Shown here piece after piece: positions 6,788 through 11,044 of a DNA stretch of 11,044 bases. The notes below the pieces were generated by a model. The model was not told where the DNA came from and made no database searches. It saw nothing but the letters and a program-made list of their open reading frames with translations. Position 1 is the stretch's first letter. Each line of letters begins with the position of its first letter. Source of the stretch: VGEM01 sp033764265 (GTDB lineage Bacteria > Pseudomonadota > Alphaproteobacteria > Rhodospirillales > Rhodospirillaceae). A program made the translations under genes and the position numbers. The stretch is from contig JANRJB010000200.1 of assembly GCA_033764265.1 (NCBI GenBank), positions 1-11,044 of the forward strand, written 5' to 3'.

Positions 6788-7540
6788 TCAGGGATGGGCT
6801 TCGAAGTAGCCGACGCAGCCGATATTGTCGGCAAGAGCGTAAATCGCGTCGGCGGCGACGACATAACAGGCGGCGCCGGCGCTACCGCGCACACCGCCAC
6901 TGCCGGGCCGGCCATCGTCAGACGCATTGTCGATGGCCGCCAATTCGCGCGGTGACAAGGCCGCGGCGGCGTTTGCCGGATCCTTGTGCAGTCGGTACCA
7001 GTGAGCGGTGCGCAGGGTGTTGGCCGTCCCGTCGCCGTTGTGGCCACCGTACATGACCGTCACCCCGGCGCCGCCGATCGGAGACGTCGGCAGCGAACTG
7101 TTCACGCCGAACGTCGTGCCGGTGATGGTACCGACCGGCGTGATCTCTCCGCCGTTCAACAGGTTGGCCGCCAACAGCGCCTTGAAGTATTGGTAGTTTT
7201 CGAGCGTATTTCCGGCCGCCGCCGTCATCAGCGCTTCGGTTGCGCCGGCGTTCGCGCCGACCACGCCATTGCCGTTGCCTGCCACCAGCCGCGCATCGAC
7301 ACGCAAAGCGCCCTGGGCGTCGTCGCCGGGCAGCGCCCGATAGCGGTCGAAGTAGGTGTTCACAGCCGAACGCTGCGCGTTCATCTGGTTGATGGTCGCC
7401 TTGGCCCGCGCGTTGGCGATGACTTCCTGGCCCTTGAGAATGCCCCCGATGATCAAACCGATAATCACCAGCACGATCGACATTTCGATCAGCGTGAAAC
7501 CCTTCTGGCCTCCGCTGGCCGGGCTGACGAACTTTACCAT
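6788..7540 (-). CDS. Type IV pilin, likely the major subunit
   Basis: 250 aa. The 14-residue leader ending in GGQKG precedes the prepilin cleavage site G/FTLIE, with Glu at +5 (E19), and a long hydrophobic helix, EMSIVLVIIGLIIGGIL. The mature protein would be about 236 aa. Motifs shared with the next pilin are YRALPGDD (67-74) and IDNASDDGRPGSGGV (203-217). C225 and C242 bracket a C-terminal loop like the disulfide-bounded D-region of type IV pilins. I chose ATG at 7540 rather than upstream in-frame starts (frame open to 7591) because it gives a normal leader and has GGGGGT about 6 nt upstream (7551-7546). It stands alone between an AT-richer leader region and its own strong terminator, the usual arrangement for an abundant pilin. 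The major-subunit role is inferred from that and from the better class III leader. Confidence 0.92.
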   Translation of the reverse strand: MVKFVSPASGGQKGFTLIEMSIVLVIIGLIIGGILKGQEVIANARAKATINQMNAQRSAVNTYFDRYRALPGDDAQGALRVDARLVAGNGNGVVGANAGATEALMTAAAGNTLENYQYFKALLAANLLNGGEITPVGTITGTTFGVNSSLPTSPIGGAGVTVMYGGHNGDGTANTLRTAHWYRLHKDPANAAAALSPRELAAIDNASDDGRPGSGGVRGSAGAACYVVAADAIYALADNIGCVGYFEAHP

Positions 7541-7650
7541 GAGAGACCCCCAATTGATTTTGCGCGCGAGCATCGCAACGGTAAAAACCAATTCTCGTTC
7601 TCTACCGTTCCGATTCCTATTTTGACTAACATAGGGGTAAGCAAAGTTCC

Positions 7651-7680
7651 ATGATAAATTGACGTGGCTCGTCCTCTAAG
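7651..7680 (-). promoter_or_regulatory. Candidate sigma-70 type promoter for the pilin gene
   Basis: On the minus strand CTTAGA (7680-7675) and TATCAT (7656-7651) are separated by 18 nt. The -10 element matches the housekeeping consensus at 5 of 6 positions and the -35 at only 3 of 6. Transcription would start near 7644, leaving a leader of roughly 100 nt. This is a visual match only. Confidence 0.3.
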
Positions 7681-7755
7681 GCTTTGGTTTAACTTATTTG
7701 TGGCCGCGCATTTCCCGTTTCTAAACCTCAGACTTACAACTAATAGTATACATTT

Positions 7756-7772
7756 CGGCGGGGCAACCGCCG
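7756..7772 (-). other. Stem-loop downstream of the helical-repeat protein gene
   Basis: CGGCGG and CCGCCG form a 6-bp GC stem with a 5-nt loop, starting about 30 nt after the stop of the gene at 7803-8543. It could act as a weak terminator or 3' end stabiliser for the secretin-permease-repeat-protein transcript. There is no T tract, so confidence as a terminator is low. Confidence 0.3.
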
Positions 7773-7802
7773 GTTATCGAAACTCCGGACGCATTACACA
7801 GC

Positions 7803-8543
7803 CTATTGGGGATCGAGCCAGCTTTTTCGCGGCGGCGCCAATCCCTTGGCCCGGCGGTCGAGATAGTCGAGGTAACTGGCGGTCCAGGTCTGATCGTCGG
7901 GCGACAGGCGGCCGGCAAATCGCCGCAGAGTCGCGGCGATCACGGCCTTGGCACCGTCGATATCGCCGGCGTCCTCCAAGATGAAGGCCGGCGTCATGGT
8001 CGCCCACGGCGTGATGCTGGGTACCTCATAGGCCGCCAGCTGGCGCGCCAAACTGAGCGCCAGATTCTGATCCTTCATGCGGTAGCGCGCGAGCGAGATG
8101 GCGCCGAACATCCACGGCCACTTGCGCTGCGGGTCGCGGTCGACGTGGCGGCTCATGAAGGCGATGATCGGCCCGATCTCGTTGGCGTTCTGGCTTTGGC
8201 CGAACAAGCCCTCCGCCAGGCCGATCGCGTAGACCGACCGGCTGTCGAGGCTGTCGAGCACCTCGAGCCATCGGACCGCGAGCTCTTGGTCATACTCCCG
8301 GATCGGCACGACGCGCCCGCCGAAGTCGCCGGCGGTCTGAACCCGCAGCGCCAGCGCACGAAACAGGAACTGCGGATCGCCGAACGCCAGTGCGCCGACC
8401 GCCGACGGGCGCGGCGCCGGCGGCAGGTTGGCCCAGTACGGCTTGACGCCCTGAGCCCACCAACCGAATCCCACCTGGGCGACGAACGTCAAGATCAACG
8501 CCGCAGTCAACGCAACACCAGGGCGTGCGGCCGCCACCGGCAT
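7803..8543 (-). CDS. Membrane-anchored helical-repeat (TPR-like) protein of unknown function
   Basis: 246 aa. One N-terminal transmembrane helix (about 10-28, ALTAALILTFVAQVGFGWW) is followed by a mostly helical soluble part. Phrases such as GDPQFLFRALAL (55-66), YDQELAVRWLEVLDSLD (84-100), KDQNLALSLARQLAAYE (157-173) and GDIDGAKAVIAATLRRFA (193-210) have the helix-turn-helix look of tetratricopeptide-type repeats, which usually mediate protein-protein contacts. The chain probably faces the periplasm if the N-terminus is cytoplasmic. Its ATG (8543-8541) overlaps the stop of the ABC permease as TGATG, so the two are very likely co-translated and work together. The start is fixed by this overlap; the frame stays open upstream to 9005, but that part runs through the permease gene in another frame. 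I do not recognise a named gene. By position it may link the transporter to the pilus machinery. Confidence 0.75.
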   Translation of the reverse strand: MPVAAARPGVALTAALILTFVAQVGFGWWAQGVKPYWANLPPAPRPSAVGALAFGDPQFLFRALALRVQTAGDFGGRVVPIREYDQELAVRWLEVLDSLDSRSVYAIGLAEGLFGQSQNANEIGPIIAFMSRHVDRDPQRKWPWMFGAISLARYRMKDQNLALSLARQLAAYEVPSITPWATMTPAFILEDAGDIDGAKAVIAATLRRFAGRLSPDDQTWTASYLDYLDRRAKGLAPPRKSWLDPQ

Positions 8544-9301
8544 CAGAACTGCCTCCGCCGCAAATCGAATGCCGCCGCGAGCACCAAAAGCGGGACAAAG
8601 ATCGCCGATTGTATCGCAACCACGGCAATCACGGTCAGACTGGGCGGCCCGTAGATCAGCCAGTGCGATTGCGCGAACAGGTCCAGACGCGGCAACGCGA
8701 GGGCAATCGCGTCGATCACCGGATTGGTGATTTGATTGGCGCCGGATTGCTTGCCTTGCGCCGCAATACCCGTGAAGACGCTCATCAGGCGCGACAACAC
8801 ATAGAACCCGATCGTCGCCAACACGGTGGGCACGGCGCGCTCGAAGGTAAAACCGGCGAACACCGCGAACGCCAGCACCAACCAGACCTCGAACACCAGA
8901 CTGATCGCCCACATTGCCGAACCGACGGCGTCCGGCGCGATCCAGTTCAACAGGATGGCGACCGGCGCGACGAACATCGCGCCGATGACGGCGAGGCCGG
9001 CCCAATATGCGAAGATGAACTTGTCGCGCGAGATCGCACGCGACAGGATCGCCTCGACCTCGCGGTTATCGAACATGCGTTCGACCTGAAAACCGACGAA
9101 TATGATCAGGCCCAACACGATGATGGCGCGCGCGCTGCCGGCGGAGTAGACCGCCGCCGTTTCGACCTGCTCGAACACCGCCCCGCCACTCAGGTAGATC
9201 GCACCGCCGAGCGCGCTGACCAGCAGCGCGAACAACGACAGGAACAGCCGGTCGCGCAGGGCAGTGATCAACACCAGTCTGATGGTCGGTCTCATGCTCA
9301 C
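8543..9301 (-). CDS. ABC-2 type transporter permease (NosY-like)
   Basis: 252 aa, very hydrophobic, with about six transmembrane segments (roughly 18-38, 58-75, 98-120, 130-152, 158-176, 222-246). The first cytoplasmic stretch LITALRDRLF, the loop after the second helix with FDNREVEAILSRAISRDKF (77-95), and the C-terminal DLRRRQF are typical of ABC-2 family permeases such as those of the NosY type. It needs a separate ATPase subunit; the fragment at 1-100 is the only candidate visible. The gene starts at GTG 9301 or ATG 9295 (the latter removes two residues); neither has a clear ribosome-binding site, so the start is uncertain. It lies 47 nt after the secretin stop and overlaps the next gene. 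Substrate is unknown. M. xanthus PilH/PilI is a known case of an ABC transporter needed for type IV pili. Confidence 0.83.
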   Translation of the reverse strand: MSMRPTIRLVLITALRDRLFLSLFALLVSALGGAIYLSGGAVFEQVETAAVYSAGSARAIIVLGLIIFVGFQVERMFDNREVEAILSRAISRDKFIFAYWAGLAVIGAMFVAPVAILLNWIAPDAVGSAMWAISLVFEVWLVLAFAVFAGFTFERAVPTVLATIGFYVLSRLMSVFTGIAAQGKQSGANQITNPVIDAIALALPRLDLFAQSHWLIYGPPSLTVIAVVAIQSAIFVPLLVLAAAFDLRRRQF

Positions 9302-9348
9302 CGCCCCGGCTGTTGGTCCCGATCCAGGCCCGACACGCGGGCGCCCGG

Positions 9349-11044
9349 TCAGAACGCGAGTGGACGGGGATCCGGTGTGAAGGTCTTGTACAGCCGTATG
9401 TCTTCGTCCGCGACGGTCCCGCGACCGTCGACGATCGTCGCGCGCAGGAAAATCACCAGTTCCGTGACTTGACTGGACCGGATGTTCTGACTGACGGCTT
9501 GGCCGACCACAGGCAGATCCATTAATCCGGGCAGCCCTTCGCGGGCATTCTCCGACGTCTCCTGCATCAGGCCGCCCATCACCACGGTTTCGCCGGAGCC
9601 CATGTTGACCAACGAATCGATCTCTCGGACCTCGATGATCGGAATCTGAGACGAGACGTTGATGCCGGTATTGTTGGTGGCGTTGATCTGCGCCACTGTG
9701 ATCGCCACGCCCGGGTCGGACACGAAGCCGGTGATGCGCGTGACCGACGGTCGCAGGCTCAAGCTGATGCGACGGTTGACCGGGTCGACCGACGGCTGAA
9801 CGTTCATGATCAAACCTACGGGCACGGACTTGATCTCGCTGTCCACTGTAATCAGGTCAGGTTGATTGAGTTCACCTTGTTCACGCTGAACCTCGAGATC
9901 GAAAAAAATCTGGTTCTGGGCCACCTTCAACACGGCAGCCTGGTTGTTGATGACAGTGATCCGTGGGCTGGACAGCGTCCTGACGGTGCCGAACGCCTTG
10001 ACCAGTTGCGCGGCCAGATTGAGATCGTTGTCGGAGTTGCGGAAGGCCGCCGTCACGGTGGGATTGGTGAAGTCGGCCGGAACGACGTCGCGGGCAAAAT
10101 TGGTCGACAAGCTGAGGTTTTCACCGATTCGGTTGCCGGCCGCGTCGAAGATACCGGGACCGAGAAACGCCTGCCAATTGATCCCGGCGCGATATTGATC
10201 GTTCAAGGTGATCTCGAGAATCTTCGCCTCGATCAACACTTGCTGCGCGACCGAGTTGCGTACCGTGCGCAGGTAGCGTTCGATGGCCTTCTGCTGGCGT
10301 TGGTTGGCGAACACCGTGATCAGGCCGGCCTGAGGGTTGATGCTGTAGTTGGCGTTCTGGAGCGCTTGTCCACCGAACTGCTGGTCACCCGCGGTCTTCA
10401 ATTGCATGTCCGGCTCGGGCTCCGCCGCGGGCTGCTGCCCAGCTGCGATCTGCTGCGCTTGTTGCAACGGGTTGGTCGTGCCGCCTCCGGCAGGGGCCGC
10501 ACTTGATTGGGCTTGTGCGTCGCCGTCCAGGGTCTCCGGCACGATTTCTGCTTTGATGCCTATCGCGGCATTGCCGCGCCGGCTTTGGATGCTGGTGAGG
10601 ATCTGGCCGACATTTTGACCGATTCCGGTCCAGAAATCGGATTCCGACGAGCTCTCGATCGACGAAGCCGACGAATTGCTGCCGCCGCCGCCCGAGCTTC
10701 CCGAACCGATCGATTGCGCGGCCGACCTTGCGTCGGTGGAACTGCCGATCTGCCCCGACGACGAACGCTTCTGGTTCAGCACGTCCATCCGGTACTGTTC
10801 CAGGTAGGGGTCGTCGACCTCGACCTTCAGCACATTGCGATTGAAGGAGTAGCGCAGTTCGGCCAGTTCGCAGATACGCTCGATCACCTCGATGAACGGC
10901 CGATCGGTCGAGGTCATGATGATGCCGCCGGAAATGCGCGGGTCCATCTCCAGGTCGACCTCGGCCTTGCGCGCCAGTTCGATGAGGATGTCGCGCAGCG
11001 GCGTGGTTTCGGTGACCGCGATCGACACGCGGCGGGTGTCGGCC
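9349..11044 (-). CDS. mshL: MshL-like secretin, outer-membrane pore of the pilus/secretion system (5' end outside window)
   Basis: 564 residues are visible; the frame is open to the right edge, so the signal peptide is missing. The visible part starts in a small secretin/TonB short N-terminal type domain (TTPLRDILIELARKAEVDL...GGIIM), then LKVEVDDPYLEQYRMDVLNQKRS, the segment that in MshL/PilQ precedes the main body. A Ser/Gly-rich linker (SGSSGGGGSNSSASS) and a Gln/Pro/Ala-rich linker follow. The C-terminal part is a classical secretin domain: VLIEAKILEITLND, RTLSSPRITVINNQAA, KSVPVGLIMNVQPSV, GSGETVVMGGLM and a final LVIFLRATIV strand. It forms the multimeric channel through which the fibre crosses the outer membrane. 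MshL rather than GspD is favoured by the single N-terminal domain before the YRMDVLN segment and by the neighbouring MshE-type ATPase. An internal GTG at 11028 is not the real start. Confidence 0.93.
   Translation of the reverse strand, partial: ADTRRVSIAVTETTPLRDILIELARKAEVDLEMDPRISGGIIMTSTDRPFIEVIERICELAELRYSFNRNVLKVEVDDPYLEQYRMDVLNQKRSSSGQIGSSTDARSAAQSIGSGSSGGGGSNSSASSIESSSESDFWTGIGQNVGQILTSIQSRRGNAAIGIKAEIVPETLDGDAQAQSSAAPAGGGTTNPLQQAQQIAAGQQPAAEPEPDMQLKTAGDQQFGGQALQNANYSINPQAGLITVFANQRQQKAIERYLRTVRNSVAQQVLIEAKILEITLNDQYRAGINWQAFLGPGIFDAAGNRIGENLSLSTNFARDVVPADFTNPTVTAAFRNSDNDLNLAAQLVKAFGTVRTLSSPRITVINNQAAVLKVAQNQIFFDLEVQREQGELNQPDLITVDSEIKSVPVGLIMNVQPSVDPVNRRISLSLRPSVTRITGFVSDPGVAITVAQINATNNTGINVSSQIPIIEVREIDSLVNMGSGETVVMGGLMQETSENAREGLPGLMDLPVVGQAVSQNIRSSQVTELVIFLRATIVDGRGTVADEDIRLYKTFTPDPRPLAF

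Larger units (their letters stand above)
7541..7802 (-). promoter_or_regulatory. AT-richer leader/promoter region upstream of the pilin gene
   Basis: This 262-bp stretch contains no gene I can support and is visibly poorer in GC than the flanking coding sequence. It is the longest non-coding gap in the window and precedes the likely major pilin, so it probably holds its promoter and 5' leader. Within it I see a -10-like TATCAT at 7656-7651, another -10-like TATACT at 7750-7745 without a convincing -35, a stem-loop at 7756-7772, and a 7-bp inverted repeat (7577-7583 with 7603-7609) that would fall in the mRNA leader. I found no good sigma-54 (-24/-12) match. Confidence 0.55.

Noticed and set aside
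7541..7591. Upstream starts for the pilin, adding 17 residues
   Set aside because: They would give an abnormally long leader; ATG 7540 has a GGGGGT ribosome-binding site and a normal 14-residue class III leader.
7577..7609. 7-bp inverted repeat AACGGTA / TACCGTT as a riboswitch or attenuator
   Set aside because: An inverted repeat with 7-bp arms and a 19-nt loop is expected nearly by chance in a region this long, and no further conserved structure is visible.
7664..7984. Small plus-strand frame across the pilin upstream region
   Set aside because: It starts at GTG, runs into the antisense of the helical-repeat protein gene, turns Arg-rich there and has no ribosome-binding site or recognisable domain.
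8544..9005. N-terminal extension of the helical-repeat protein frame up to 9005
   Set aside because: The extension is out of frame inside the permease gene and is Arg-rich without structure; the ATG at 8543 overlapping the permease stop gives a clean transmembrane start.
1..11044. CRISPR arrays, tRNA or rRNA genes, insertion sequences, prophage or toxin-antitoxin genes
   Set aside because: I saw no direct-repeat array, RNA gene signature, transposase or inverted terminal repeats; nearly all of the window is covered by the minus-strand genes listed.

Overview
This GC-rich window is one continuous block of minus-strand genes. They encode most of a type IV pilus / type II secretion-like machine of the MSHA (mannose-sensitive haemagglutinin) flavour, with ABC-transporter genes mixed in. 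Gram-negative components (a secretin and periplasmic alignment proteins) together with the GC-rich codon use suggest a proteobacterium. The pilin subfamily, with its Y..LPGDD and ID..DDG..G.V motifs, makes me favour an alphaproteobacterium, but this is inference and I cannot name a genus. I see no convincing gene on the plus strand; its long open frames are mirror images of the minus-strand genes.

Layout in transcription order (right to left): an MshL-like outer-membrane secretin, 5' end outside the window (9349-11044); an ABC-2 type permease (8543-9301); a membrane-anchored, probably helical-repeat protein whose start overlaps the permease stop (7803-8543); a 262-bp AT-richer intergenic region with promoter candidates; the likely major pilin (6788-7540); a Rho-independent terminator (6730-6762); a second pilin-like protein (5903-6613); the GspE/PilB/MshE assembly ATPase (4104-5834); the GspF/PilC/MshG inner-membrane platform protein (2876-4084); a fused PilM-PilN (GspL/MshI-like) protein (1232-2824); a PilO/MshJ-like protein (579-1235); a PilP/MshK-like protein (97-582); and the first 33 codons of an ABC-transporter ATPase (1-100), cut by the window edge. 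The last four genes are linked by 4-nt start/stop overlaps.

How it fits together: the ATPase would drive the GspF-type platform to assemble pilin subunits. The PilM-N, PilO and PilP-like proteins would connect the platform to the secretin, through which the fibre passes. The terminator right after the first pilin gene, and the leader region before it, suggest that pilin is expressed apart from and above the machinery genes. The most unusual point is the ABC module: permease and helical-repeat protein directly after the secretin, ATPase coupled to the PilP-like gene. Myxococcus xanthus has a precedent in PilG/PilH/PilI, an ABC transporter required for type IV pili, but what such a transporter does is poorly understood. 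No retraction ATPase (PilT), prepilin peptidase (PilD) or AAA ATPase MshM is present in the window.
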